From Microplitis mediator (taxonomy: Eukaryota; Arthropoda; Insecta; Hymenoptera; Braconidae): 64,000 bases of DNA. Both the position numbers and the translations under genes were made by a program. The DNA is taken from NCBI RefSeq assembly GCF_029852145.1, contig NC_079970.1:13387662-13451661 (forward strand), in the 5' to 3' direction. The notes under the pieces were generated by a model that saw nothing but the letters and a program-made list of their open reading frames with translations, was not told the DNA's origin and made no database searches. This document shows positions 1 to 11,367 of the stretch, piece after piece (position 1 is the stretch's first letter; each line of letters starts with the position of its first letter).

Positions 1-760
1 TTTATCTGAGAGGAAATGACGTATCTCGAATTATTGGGTATTACACTCTAATGAAATAAATATTCCATATAAATTAAGGTGCTTTTTTTGCGACTATTTT
101 TTTTTCGCTCCTATCTCGAAATTTTGTTAGAAATACCCCCAAAAATATTCCCTGAGAGTTTGAGCCCTTAATATTAATATTAAGTACTCGACCACAGCGT
201 GTGAAGGTTTCCCATTTAAAATACAAGTTAACTTGGGTTTTTATTTTTTAAACTTCTATAACTCCGCGGCATTTTATGATATCATCTCGCCCACAATCGC
301 GATTTTCTCTAAATTGAATGCTCTACAGAAGTACCTATGGTCGCAAAGTCGTAACTCATACAGGTGGGGTAGTACGGACCGCTAAACTGAGTTTTTTCAT
401 AGAATTCTTGTTTTTTCTCTCATTATCTCATAAACAACAAGACCTACAAAAAAAATGCAAAAACAACTTTATAGGAAATTTAATTTCCTACAAAAAAGGT
501 CCTTAGCACTAAATCACTCAGATTGATATTTTTTGAGATATTAATTATTGAAGTTTACGTAGCATTGAATTCCCATAAAATGTCGAATCAAATCTTAGAA
601 AATATTGATTTTTTATTTGACTAATATCTCAGGAAATATCAATCTGAGTGATTCGGTGCTAAGGATCTTTTTTGTAAAAAATTGATTATGAATTTATTAA
701 CTATAAAATTATTGTTCACATTTTTTCTGTAGGTCTTGTTGTTGAGAGACAAAACAAGCC
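1..760. repeat. Palindromic repeat fragment
   Basis: Non-coding repeat. Positions 437-545 and 625-742 form a long imperfect inverted repeat (both contain gtgctaagg or its complement and the word cctacaaaaaa), so this is a foldback arm pair with a short loop. The outer left part (about 84-250) resembles the outer arms of the TTAGGGTGG palindromes at 21.2 kb and 45.0 kb: a gcgactattttttttt block, then tttcccatttaaa. The right arm stops near 760, where another repeat begins. Short open frames here are not believable genes. Confidence 0.6.
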
Positions 761-1189
761 ACTTTAGTATAGTACAGTTAGCTTTCCCAAGAAAATTTTT
801 GCGTTGGGCCGTGAACGCAGTTGCTGTTGGTCCAAACGTCTACTCTTACTCGCCGCAACACAACAAAATACTTGAACCAAGATATTTCTTACCATTGAGT
901 CGAGTACTTTTAATTCGTGACTCGAGTCACAAATTATCTCGATTCAAAATAAATTATTCTTAAACAAAGAATATTTTACTTTTCGGACAATTGATTATAT
1001 ATTGGGGCAAAATATTTATTTTTCTCACTTTAAGAAAATATTTCTTACTTCAAGAAACATATATTATATCAGTTGAATAAAAAAAAAATCTTATGCCAAG
1101 ATGACTAAATTAAAGAAAATTTTGTTCTTGAACCAAGAAAATTTTCGTTTTCATTCAAAATTGCAAAAAATATTCTTGCGGCAAGAAAA
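759..1189 (+). repeat. Dispersed repeat, inverted copy at 30,965-31,390
   Basis: This block is the reverse complement of 30,965-31,390, with long near-identical stretches. Both copies contain the relatively GC-rich core around 800-850, which includes gcgttgggccgtgaacgc. Its right half is made of cttgaaccaagaaaat-type words, and the block runs on to ttttttctgtgtag at 1,210-1,225, a terminus seen in other copies of family E. The 75-residue open frame inside is probably accidental, because no protein family is recognised. Confidence 0.7.
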
Positions 1190-1464
1190 CATTTCTTGCG
1201 CCGAGATATCTTTTTTTTCTGTGTAGACCCAAAAAACAAAACCAAAAAATTAAAAAAAATTTTGTCTCGAGCTATTTCTTATGAGTCTGCAAGAACGATG
1301 ACTCAAATTATTTTGCTGGAAGATCTATGAACTAGAGATTTCAAGCTTCAATTTGCTTTTTTTTTTTTTTCAATACGATAATTTTTCACGAAAATACAGC
1401 CTTCTAAAAATCACTAAAAAGTTTCTAAAATTTTCTTGTTCCTTTAATATTTTGGATAAGTGTA

Positions 1465-1615
1465 GAATTATATATAATTATATCGAATTATATATGATTC
1501 ATATCGAATTGTATATAATTATACAGAATTATATATAATGCCACTAAAAAAAAATCACATAGTTATATATCTAATCTTACACAATTATATATGGTTATAT
1601 ATAATTAACAAGTAA
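1465..1615. repeat. Array of tatataattata words
   Basis: Degenerate short palindromic words (aattatatataatt, gaattatatat) repeated about ten times, flanked by ordinary AT-rich sequence. No gene is seen here. Confidence 0.6.
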
Positions 1616-2459
1616 TCTTCACACTGAGAGAAAAGTGCTTAGTAATCTGAACTATTCAGCGACAGATATAAAAATATAGTCTCTCTAACCAATTTTTATT
1701 GTTACTGGAACTATATACTAGTGTGGATCAGCACGAAAAAATAGTTACATTAACTAAACTTAAGAAACTATTTTTGCCTCATTATGGTCACTACAAAACT
1801 TCAATCTTTTTAAATCAAGGCTTAGTAGTGAACACAATATTACCTTTATCATTGGGTCAATTAACATAATATAGATACAGTAACTATGTTAGCTTACTGA
1901 CTGTATGATAGTGGGTAGAAATAATTTTAATAGTTGACTCAACTAAGAGTTTAGTTGTCGTCACATAGAACTGCATTTATTTAGTTTCTTTTACTACTGA
2001 CAAAAGTATCAAGCGTACTATTTCATCTTAGTTGTCTAAACAATCAATTTCCAGTTATTTTAATAATTATAGAATATTTCTGCTGACTAATAATCAACTG
2101 GAAAAAAAAATTCAAGGGGAATATAGTTATCGATACCCTTAATATTTAGTTTCCCTGGCTATAATTTCCGATCCTAATGCCAAAAGTGCGTACTGCAAAA
2201 TATACGCCTTATTGGGTCTGCTGAGCCAAAGAAGCGTATCAAACATTTTTTTTGCTTATCAATTCCGAATTGTTAAAAATGTGAAGATGGATTAAAAAAG
2301 TGAAAAAAAAATTTTTTTTTATACCTGTGACGTCACGACGTCGTATTCTTGCTGTCAATCAATTTATTAAAAATCGTAGATGCTATGCCATCTGGCTATG
2401 CATAAATTAATTAATTAGCAAATGACTTCCAGCCATTATTACGGCTGATGATTTTTAAA

Positions 2460-3085
2460 TTTGAATTTAAATTCAAATTATTTTTATGAAATATTTTTTT
2501 TTAATAAATATAAATAAATATGATAATGAAATATCGAATGATAAAAAAAAAATGATTATAAAATTTGAATATAAATTCAAACCTATATATATTGTAATTA
2601 ATAATAAAAATTGAAATTATTAATAAATAAGTAAGTAAAGAAATAATGAAATAATGAAATGATAAAAATTTATAAATATGAAATATGAAATAATGAAATG
2701 AAAATGAAATTATATGAATGAATAAATAATGAAAATAATGAAATAAATATGAAATGAAAATTTTGAAATTATTATTATAAAAAAAAATATGAAATGAATT
2801 TTGAAATATCTTTAAGAGATAAAGATATTTATTGTTAAAAGAAAAAGAAATAAAATTAATTATTAATGATATGTTTATTAATAAAGAAATGAAATAAGAA
2901 ATGAATAAGAAATGAAAATTATGAAATGTTATAATAAAATATAATTAAATAATAATTATTAATAAATAAGTTATTAATAATTAAAAATGAAATGAATTAT
3001 AAAATGTTTAAATAATAAAAGAATATATTGCAATAAAGAGAAAAATAAGAATCAATAAATATTGATTTATGAATTCGACTCCAAT
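2460..3085. repeat. AT-rich low-complexity tract
   Basis: Roughly 600 bases built almost only from A, T and the word atgaaat (for example aataatgaaatgaaaatgaa). I see no gene, promoter or RNA. It lies immediately outside the 3' flank of the LINE. Confidence 0.7.
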
Positions 3086-3099
3086 GCTTTATGCGTGTT
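3086..3099. repeat. LINE target-site duplication, 3' copy
   Basis: The 14-base string gctttatgcgtgtt occurs here and again at 8,214-8,227, exactly bracketing the LINE. In the pre-insertion site the string lies in the loop between gactccaatgc and gcattggaagtc, so the target was a small hairpin. Confidence 0.85.
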
Positions 3100-3341
3100 T
3101 TAATAGTTTAGTTAGTTTATTAATGTTATATATAGGATACAATCCTTGATACATCATATCATACAGAGTGAGCTTTGGTATAAAAGAACAACAAAGAGAA
3201 TGTACATGTTAAATTAATAAAATGGTAATACAAATTAAAATTACAAATTAATTAAAAAAAAAAAAAAATAAAAAATACGTATAGACCGTGAAAATAAAAA
3301 GAGCTTGCATAGGCATCAATAAAAGCACTCATGGAAAGGGC

Positions 3342-6300
3342 TTAGGCAAGACCGTAGCTTAGTTTTTTGATGTGGCAAAGTTTAAGGTAGGCGAATAATT
3401 TTTTAAGATCCGGGTTCATGGTGACACCCAGCATTATCCCAACAAGGTTATAGCCCTGATTCGAGGCCATGTCCATACTCCAAAACTCCCATCTAATATC
3501 ACTGTAAAACGGACACTGAACTAGAAAGTGATATGCCGATTCCTCCACATCCAGATGACACAAGCTGCAGTTCCTCATGGGAGTAAGTCTGAGTATGTGC
3601 CGGTCGATTGACACATAGCAAGCGTATTTGGTGGCTAACCTCAACTGGATGAGGGGTTTAAGAAGATGCTGGGGTATGCCTTCAAGAGAATTAGCGAAAG
3701 TTTTGCAGAGAGGAATAGGGAGATTGAATAGACCAGCACTGGAGCAAGCGTATCTCCTTCTGTCAAGATCTTTAAGATGCATTGAGTACTTGCTGATAAT
3801 GTCAGTTCTTCTTGCCTTCCAGACAGCGACATCAAGGTTATCAAGCATTTTCTCCTCTGAGATGGTCATAAGGATATCCTTGAGTTGTTGGGCCCAGTTG
3901 TGCTTGCTTGAATTGAATGGAGTTTTGGTGAGAGCAGTCAGACGGAGAAGGCAGATTTTAGGCAATCTGTCATCACCCATCTCCAGGACTCTACACACCC
4001 AATTCGAAGCTAGGCTAAGTATTTTCACAGCAATATGCTCGATATCTAGCTCAATGCGAACCGCATAATTTGGGGTTCCTACGGGTAAGGTGAAGAGCTT
4101 CTTGTAGAACATCAGATATGCAGACTCCAACTTGTCAATGTTACTCGGACTAAGACATCAAAGATGAGCCAGGTAAAGAAGCATGTTACGGGACATGCTG
4201 TTATACACATGCACTTTCCCGTCCCACGCATCAGATTTCAGTTTTCTTAAGATGTTAAGCACAACAGATGAGCTCACTTTGTTTTTTGTGATTGCCGCAG
4301 CAGTAGCTACATTGCCTTGTAGTGATGTGTTAAAGTAAATTCCAAGGTACAAGTAAGAGAAAACCATTTCAACTGTTTCCCCCCTGTAATTGAATACTTC
4401 GTTCCTACGCCCCGCTCTGCCACTGGAACTGGTTCGAAGGATTTTCGTTTTGGTGACGTTAACAGTTAAACCATTGATCTTGCAGTACATATCAAGACAG
4501 TTCAGCCCTTTCTGCAGGTGCACAGGAGAGCGAAAGAGCATAACAATATCATCAGCAAATTCAAGACTTAATATTTCTTTGTTAGAACCTACACTGACCC
4601 CTTCCAGACCTTGATCATTAAAGAACTTATTTATGTCGGAGATGTAGAGGATGAACAAGAGAGGGCTGAGAACCTCCCCCTGCAGCACCCCCATAGTAAT
4701 GTCGATAGGCTCAGTGAGCTCACCATTAGATTTGACTTGCATGCAGGTAGAACTGTAAAGATCCATTATAATATTCAAGATTTTGGAACTGAGACCCAGG
4801 CAACGAAGCTTGGCCCATAACTTATCATGAGGAACTGAGTCAAAAGCCCTTTTGAAATCAATAAAGAGTGCATACGAGGGCACACCCTGGAATCTAACCT
4901 GTATTTGTAAGGCAGCTAAAAGTGAAAAGACATTGTCCCCGCAACTTCTTTTTTGACGAAAACCAGCTTGCTCTTCAGGGATTAATTTTTCCTCATCGGC
5001 CCATTTTTGGATGCGTAGATTAATTATTTGATTGAAGACTTTGGCAATGCAGTTGACTAAGGCAATTCCCCGGTAATTGCAGGGGTCTTTCAGATCATTT
5101 TTTTTAAAGAGCATGCTCAGTATTACATTGGACCAATCTTTCGGCACTTTTTCGGTGTTAAGAATTCTGTTAAACAAGGTGAGAATATAGAATAGCCAGT
5201 TATCGGGAAGTTCTTTAAGAAATTCATAACTGATCCCATCGGTGCCGGCTGCTTTCCCTCTCTTGCATTTTTTTAAGCTATTGAGGAGTTCTTCAAACGT
5301 GATTTCGCAGTCGAGCGTCGAATGTAATGGCCCATTCTCCATTTTCTCAAATGAAGTGCGCAGCGGATAAACATTTTTATAGAACTCTTCCCATTCAGTA
5401 GTTTGAATTTTGCAGCTTCCAACAGAAGTGTATCGTACCGATCTTACCGCTCCCCAGAATTCGGTGGTATTCCTGACGTTGGTAAACTTGCTATGTATAA
5501 GCTCCTCGTAGCAGGATTTCTTGTCCCTAATAAGCTGGAAATAGCTTCTCTTCATGTTATAATAATCTGCCCATGGAGCACAAGTGGGCTGCGAGCTCTT
5601 ACACAACCGTAGGAGACTCGATGTCGATTTCTTCAGGGCTTTACAGTCGTCATCATACCAGGACTTTTTTGTAATTGAACTTACAACACCGCGAAAGGGC
5701 TTGTGGGTCATATTAGAGGCTGTGGCAGCATTATTGATTGCCAAGCAGAGTTGCGAGTAAAGTTGGTCAGGCGCAGCGTTGTCCTCATAGGTAGCCACCA
5801 GCGGAGACCATAGCATCAGGTCCCTGTAAGTTTCCATATGTTCACGGTTCCAGCGTAAGCTGCGATGGATAGGAGCAGGTGAATGTAAAGCAGCACCAGA
5901 TGTGTTAAAAGGTGGTATAAGCTCCACAGTTACCGGTAAATGATCAGATCTGGTGATCAAGGGAACAACCCACATGTCCATGACTAATTCAGCACCCACC
6001 AGACTAACCCAAATATAGTCAGAAGTACTCGTACCCAGTTTGCTGTTGAAAGTGAAGCACCCATGCTGATCACTCTGAGTACGGCCATTCAGAAGAATAA
6101 AATTATTCGCCTCCATAAACTCAATAAGTTGGTAACCTCTACCATTGCAAGTATTATCCATGGAATTTCTGGTACCGGATAATGTAGAAGAGCCAATCAG
6201 AGAGTTGTCAAGATAACCAAGGTTCCCCAACCTCGCATTAAAATCACCCCCTATCAAAATCAAGTCAAAAGTTTCTTGACAGTAAATGTCATCCAAGGCT

Positions 6301-6725
6301 TGCTGAAGTGTTTTGAGTGTAGCTTTAAAATCAAGGTCGGGTTTAAAGTAGACCGTAATTATTATACTGTGTAGGTTCTCAAACGTGGCTTTAGTGATTA
6401 TCCAGCAACTGGATTTTTGAATCAGGTTGAGGACCCACAAATCGTTTGCAAGTACCAGCAGTCCACCGCTCGCACGCCCCGGTCGCCCAGGCGTCTTATC
6501 TGCCTGTTTGGTTAGTTGTTGCCACTCATGAGTAGAGGGTAAAGAGTAACATTCAGGATTTACCAACCATGTTTCACAAAGTCCAATAAAAGAGGAGTCA
6601 GCCAGCTCAACAATGTCAGGAATGTTACTGTGCCCGTGTATGTTCCAAAAAGTAAATTTAAGCCCATTATGCTTTTTGTTGGGGAAATGCCAATGAATTA
6701 GTTTTTTGAAGTGGTGAGTTGGGTA
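3342..6725 (-). pseudogene. LINE ORF2: endonuclease-reverse transcriptase, one nonsense codon
   Basis: This is the replication protein of the LINE. The frame opens after a TAA at 6,726-6,728 and runs to a TGA at 4,158-4,160. It then continues in the same frame to 3,342, so a single nonsense codon splits it. An endonuclease segment WNIHGHSNIP and LCETWL lies upstream of residue 1 of the longest ATG-less frame. GGDFNARLG (about residues 106-114 counted from 6,566), SDYIW and RSDHLPV mark the EEP endonuclease. IDFKRAFDSVPH (about 569-580), GVLQGEVLSP and the catalytic FADD (about 670-673) mark the RT palm. After the TGA, CSLCH...H...C forms a Cys/His cluster like those at the ends of many LINE ORF2s. 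No ATG lies near the N-terminus; translation by -1 frameshift from ORF1 is proposed. Confidence 0.9.
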
Positions 6726-7981
6726 TTAATGCCATCTAGGGCGTCCGATGCCTGCGTTCCATGGCTACTAGGCGGGATAATAGCGTCCTGACCGCCAACT
6801 CCCGAGATAGGTTTGACTGGTACCAGTTTTTTCAAAGCATTATCGTAAAAGTGCGAGATACCATCGATTATAATATGCTGAAACTTGTATTTAATTACCC
6901 TCCCCTCAGCTTTAAGCCGATTGCCTTCAAGTCTCAAGATTCTCGCTATCTTATCTTGATCTGGTGTTAGGTCAGGATCAATATATACAGGAACCTTCAA
7001 GTTGCTTTTCTTTTTCATGATCTGGGATTTAATAGCATTGTTTGTGAGTGTAGCCCTGATTTTGTTCCCACCTGCCCCGATGGGGGTAGCATCCGCGACA
7101 CAATTTTTAAGTTGAAAGTGCTCTTCAAAAAAACCAGATACAGTGCTGAGTACATTATTGTAATTGTGAGAGATGCCTCTAATAATAACATTATTGCGTC
7201 GAAGATGTTTTTCGATTGAGTTGATGCTAGAATTGATTACACGTTTTTCAAAATTTGCGAGAGTAGTACTTGCAGTGTTAACATTTGAGGCAGCAGTAGC
7301 CGAATTACTGCACAGGTCACTGGCCAAACTGATGCAAGAATAAGGTGACTCAAGAGAAGCTACACGCTCCTTAACAGCTTCCAGATCAGCTTTAATTGCC
7401 GAATTTTCTGAAGATAATTCTCTCTTGACTTCTTCCAACTTTTTGTTATACACTTCGTTGCATTCCTCAATTCTTGACATTAATCTCGATTCCATAGCAG
7501 CAAGATAGGCACGATCCTCTTTCCTAAAGTCAGCGAGCTTACTGAAAAGCTCATCAATAGAATTGCATTTAGCAGGTACATTATTATTTACAGAATTGGC
7601 TTGACTTACAGCACTGGCACCTAGGTTTTGCTCATCCATTGTTACGGCGAAGGCTGTACTGCGAGGAATTTTACCAGGTGATGAGATATTTGCTGCAGGT
7701 GAGCTGGAGACTTGTGCAGATCTAGGTCTTTTAAATCCCGCTTTGAGAAAGAGTTCTGGGAATGAGGCAGATGACGTTGGTTTTGTCAATCTTTTACTGC
7801 TATCTTTAGGAGGACGTCCTCTCCTTCGCGGAACCTTGCTATCTGTATTATTGCTGCACTCTGCGAGAGCTTGAGAATTAACAACAAATTCCGTGGCGTC
7901 AGGATTTAAATTCGTATCTGAGCTTCCCTCAGAATTATCGACAGATGCAATGCAACTAGGTGAGATGTCACCCTCCAACAT
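6698..7981 (-). CDS. LINE ORF1 protein (nucleic-acid-binding chaperone)
   Basis: An intact 427-residue frame. The N-terminal ~50 residues are acidic/polar, followed by an AT-hook-like basic patch (RRRGRPPKD, residues 52-60) and a Ser/Pro-rich linker. A strongly charged heptad-rich segment at about 155-210 should form a coiled coil. A C-terminal domain (about 255-375) contains NNVIIRGI and looks like the RRM/CTD region of L1-type ORF1 proteins. In that family ORF1p trimerises and coats the element RNA in the cytoplasm (established knowledge). The annotated ATG is the first in frame and leaves a 232-base leader back to the target duplication. The frame ends in TAA at 6,698-6,700, directly after an AAAAAAC heptamer, and overlaps the ORF2 frame by 28 bases. 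An AT-hook on a LINE ORF1 is unusual and is an inference from the motif only. Confidence 0.9.
   Translation of the reverse strand: MLEGDISPSCIASVDNSEGSSDTNLNPDATEFVVNSQALAECSNNTDSKVPRRRGRPPKDSSKRLTKPTSSASFPELFLKAGFKRPRSAQVSSSPAANISSPGKIPRSTAFAVTMDEQNLGASAVSQANSVNNNVPAKCNSIDELFSKLADFRKEDRAYLAAMESRLMSRIEECNEVYNKKLEEVKRELSSENSAIKADLEAVKERVASLESPYSCISLASDLCSNSATAASNVNTASTTLANFEKRVINSSINSIEKHLRRNNVIIRGISHNYNNVLSTVSGFFEEHFQLKNCVADATPIGAGGNKIRATLTNNAIKSQIMKKKSNLKVPVYIDPDLTPDQDKIARILRLEGNRLKAEGRVIKYKFQHIIIDGISHFYDNALKKLVPVKPISGVGGQDAIIPPSSHGTQASDALDGINTQLTTSKN
6701..6707 (-). promoter_or_regulatory. Candidate -1 ribosomal frameshift site AAAAAAC
   Basis: In the ORF1 frame the last codons read tca-aaa-aac-taa, giving A-AAA-AAC directly before the stop. 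Sliding back one base puts ribosomes on cta-att-cat, which is exactly the ORF2 frame. A-AAA-AAC is a well-known -1 slippery heptamer (established knowledge). I see only a weak 4-bp stem (ttgg/ccaa) downstream, so a stimulatory structure is not demonstrated. Confidence 0.6.
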
Positions 7982-8213
7982 GCTATATAGGTTAAAACTA
8001 ACCTCACAAATCTGGTCTTTTAAGAAACGGAAGCAAACAAGAGAAAATATGACCTAATAAAGTCACAGCACATTTAGAAATTTATAGCTTAATGATTGAA
8101 TTCAATTTAAAACCCCAATTTTAATTTATTAACAATTTTCGACACGATTTACCACAATAAAATTTAACAATTACAAAACGTGTCTACACGCTATCGTGGC
8201 GCCAAAGTCACTC

Positions 8214-8227
8214 GCTTTATGCGTGTT
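8214..8227. repeat. LINE target-site duplication, 5' copy
   Basis: Perfect second copy of gctttatgcgtgtt. It defines the 5' end of the LINE at 8,213 and shows that the 5' end was not lost to large later rearrangement. Confidence 0.85.
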
Positions 8228-8239
8228 GCTAACTGCATT

Positions 8240-9110
8240 GGAAGTCATGAAAAATATATATATATAAATAATAATTATAAAAAAATATTGATTCAATTAT
8301 GACCAATGAAATAATTGGTATAATTAAATAATTATTGGAAGGGATGTTACTACCTGGTAACAGCTCTTCTGGAAATCGAAAAAGATTTCAGTTTCCTAAG
8401 TGAGCTCATTCGTCATTGACGAAATTTTAATTATTTAAAAGGCAAAGTCCTAAATTTTATTAAACCATTAATAATGGTGATTTAATTGTTTGTAAACTGA
8501 ATTATTAAAATATAATTCAGAAGTTTTTATAAAATAATTGTTGAATTATTCAAAAGTAGTAATTCATTTAATTAATAAATAATTTTGATAAACATTCCAT
8601 CGATTATCAAATCTAATTTGAATTATTTAAATATAATTCATTTAATGAATAAAATTTAATATTGATAAAATTACATCAATTATCAAGGGTTGAGAAGGAA
8701 GAATAATAAATAATAAATCAAATAAATAATTATTGATAATAATAATAATCATCAAATAAATCAAGGTAACAATTTAATTAAATAAATAATTAATAATAAA
8801 TTTAAATAATAAATTGATTGTTTAAATAAATTAAATAACAAGTGAAATCGAGAGCTAAATCATTTTATAAAGCGTTAAAAAATGTAAACCGCATTTAATT
8901 GTCTAATTCAATTTTAATTTTGTTTGTAATAATTTTTAAATAATTGTTTTGATTTAAATAAATTTGGAAGTTGTTTTAATTTTGCTTTTATTATTTTACT
9001 AAATTAATTAAATTTTATTTAACTTAATTTTTAATAATTTTAATTATCTCTTAGACAATGAACAGTAAGTAAATTTATTTTTTTTTAATTTTATTTTTAA
9101 TAAACAGTCA
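8240..9110. repeat. AT-rich word-array tract
   Basis: Made mostly of aataattgaataattaataaat-like words with a high local A+T content. No gene, RNA or terminus is recognised. It mirrors in composition the tract at 2,460-3,085 on the other side of the LINE. Confidence 0.6.
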
Positions 9111-10189
9111 TCCTTATAGCTCCGTCCCAGTTATTTCGCTCGGCGAAGGCTAAACAGGAGCACAACTCTTAATATGTGTTATTTTGACGTAACAATACCA
9201 AAAGGGCGTGTAAAAATTTTTTGTTGTCAATCAATTCGGAATTATTTATTAAAATGAAAATCAATCAAGATAATATATATCTTTTCTCCCAATAAATTTT
9301 CCTTTTAGCTTAAACAACTTTTTATTTTTTTTTTTTTTGGTTGAAGCATACAAAAATTCTCGCGTTAAAAAAATAGTAGTTATTCTGAGAAAATTTATTT
9401 TGTTCAAACTAAAAAATGCAATTGTTACTAAAAACTAACATATCTTGCTACAAAAAATATCTCCTATATTGAGAAATTAAAACTCTTTAAATAAGTAAAA
9501 ATTTTTCGATTTAAGCGTAGGAATATGTTGACTTGAAAAAAAATACTTCGATTCGAGATAAAAATTCAAGATAAATTTTTACTTGTTACAGAAGTTTTTA
9601 TTTCTTAAAATTAGATATTTTTTTGAAGCAAGATGTATTAGTTTTTTTGTAGCAATCTGCACTTTTTTGTTGAAAAAAAATAAAATTTCTCTTAATGAGT
9701 ACTATTATTTAGCGGAAGAACTTTTCATGCTCCAACCAAAACAGAATAGTTGCTTAAACTAAGGAATAAATTTCTTGGGAGAAAAGATATATATGGAGGA
9801 GAGGGAAGTCACCAGAGCAAGGCAACAGCATTGGAAGTAGTTCAGTGCTCGCCACTAGATCGCGCCCACTTTTTGTAGTGTCCCTGGTAAGAAACTTATT
9901 TCAGAAGCATTATATTCCAAGCTTGAGAACAATTCTGGCATTAGTACTTCTCTGTTATTTGACAGAGTGACTAGTATCCTTTTTGATTGTAATATAGTAT
10001 GTACTAAATTACATTATGACATTAATGTTTAACGTTAATGTTTCCTAAAATAATTTTTGTAATAATAGAAAAAACATCAAGTACATTTAATGTAATAGAA
10101 AAAAAATTTTCTGTATTTATCACATAAATGTTGGCTATTAAAGAAAAAAGAATTCAGTAACAATAAAACAAAATTTGCACTACAGATCG
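9111..10189. other. Non-coding stretch with repeat words only
   Basis: The sequence gttgtcaatcaattcggaat at about 9,225 echoes gctgtcaatcaattt at 2,352, so both lie in the same larger repeat. Positions 9,280-9,760 contain ttcaagataaa and cttgctac words of the family-E type. No coding potential beyond short chance frames is seen. Confidence 0.5.
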
Positions 10190-10647
10190 CTGAATAATTT
10201 TGTTTCTTGCAATACTAAATTATGGCAATGGTAACTATGAATGTTTAGTTACAATAAGTCAAATTAGTACATTCGCAGAAAGTTCGATTTTCTAGTGTGT
10301 ACATCTAGACACAAATACTTATTGCTACTATTATAAATGATCTGAAGAATTAAGTGTACATTATTAACATCACAATAATCTTAATGTTTATTAGACTAAG
10401 AATAAATTTCTTACTACAATATAAATTATAGTTATGTTAACTTTAAACTGATAGTAATAAAAACTTTCCCTAAACTAGTTATGTTCATTATTGCTATCTT
10501 AGTATATGTAACTAAAAATAGTAAGAACGACTATGTAGTCGTAGAGCACTTTACTGTGGCGTATTAGTTACTGAAACTGACTTCAATAGCTGAGTCGTCT
10601 GTGAACTACGATTCCTTAGTTCAGAAAACCGTTTTTTTCTCTCAGTG

Positions 10648-11367
10648 CAGATTCTATAATAGGTACATGTGTTTTTCTACAACTTGAATTTTAAAATAAC
10701 TGGTCATTTTACTATATTTTGCTTTCAATTGTTTGATTAAAAAATACAATTCATTTTCACTTTTAACGAAAAACTTTCTTCAAAATAATATCTCTCATAC
10801 TAAGAAATAAAAACACTTTGAGCAATTGAAATTATTTCAATTTAAGCATAAAAACATGTTGATTTGAAAAAAAAACATTTTGACATAAGATAAAATTATC
10901 AAGATAATTATTTACTTGATGCAAGATTATCAGATAATTGTAAAATATATTTGTAATCAATACTAAAAGTTGTAATTATTTTATAATATAATAATTAGGG
11001 TGTGCCGGAAAACAACATTGTTTTTTTCTAGGTACCACCAGAAATTGATGAAATATGTTAAAATAAAAATTCTGTCAGAAAATTGGCTCTTAAATTCAAG
11101 TTTTAGAGGTAGTCTATCGCATTCTTCGATTTCTGATTTAAATAACATAGGAATAACATTTTTTCACAGTGTAGAATTTTATCACTAACCACGGAATTAG
11201 TGTATCGGAAAAATCAATGAATACTTGTGTTGAAAATTGAACGTTCTACAAAAAAGTCTCTTATAATTTTTCGATAAAGTTAATTTTTTGAAAGTTATTC
11301 GAGGTCAAAGTTGGATTCATAGTAAATTTTAGTATTATTTGACTTAATCGGCGAAACTATCAGACTT
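10648..11367. repeat. Left flank of the 13.7-kb insertion (family R0 copy)
   Basis: Positions 11,219-11,367 (acgttctacaaaaaagt, then ttcgataaagtt and cggcgaaactatcagactt) match other copies of the same repeat at about 15,300-15,460 and 63,750-63,880. The copy is cut at 11,367 and resumes at 25,022 as ttgttttaaaatgtg. The 10,985-11,200 block begins gtgtgccggaaaacaac and is unassigned. Confidence 0.65.

Larger units (their letters stand above)
3100..8213 (-). mobile_element. Nearly full-length non-LTR retrotransposon (LINE)
   Basis: A 5.1-kb element on the minus strand: 5' leader (8,213-7,982), ORF1, ORF2 with endonuclease and reverse transcriptase, and a 3' region ending in a short taaacta-type tail at about 3,100-3,125. 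It is flanked by a perfect 14-bp target-site duplication. The architecture (coiled-coil ORF1; apurinic-type endonuclease, RT and C-terminal Cys/His cluster in ORF2; no RNase H seen) fits the CR1/L2-like part of LINE diversity, but the exact clade cannot be fixed without a tree. One in-frame stop is the only obvious lesion, so the insertion is probably recent. Confidence 0.92.
1622..10647. mobile_element. Composite DNA-transposon-like element, CACTGAGAG ends
   Basis: The left end CACTGAGAGAAAA (1,622) is matched by its reverse complement ending at 10,647. Both are flanked by CA (1,620-1,621 and 10,648-10,649), consistent with a 2-bp target duplication. Just inside both ends are actaaggaat/cttagtaat-like and tagttac/gtaacta words (1,640-2,070; 10,190-10,620). 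CACT(A/G) ends with 2-3-bp duplications are typical of the EnSpm/CACTA superfamily in animals (established knowledge), but no transposase is visible, so assignment is tentative. The 9-kb length is due partly to the LINE nested at 3,100-8,213. Confidence 0.5.

Noticed and set aside
3628..5612. Plus-strand open frames across the LINE
   Set aside because: Antisense shadows of ORF2; the minus-strand protein carries the conserved motifs.
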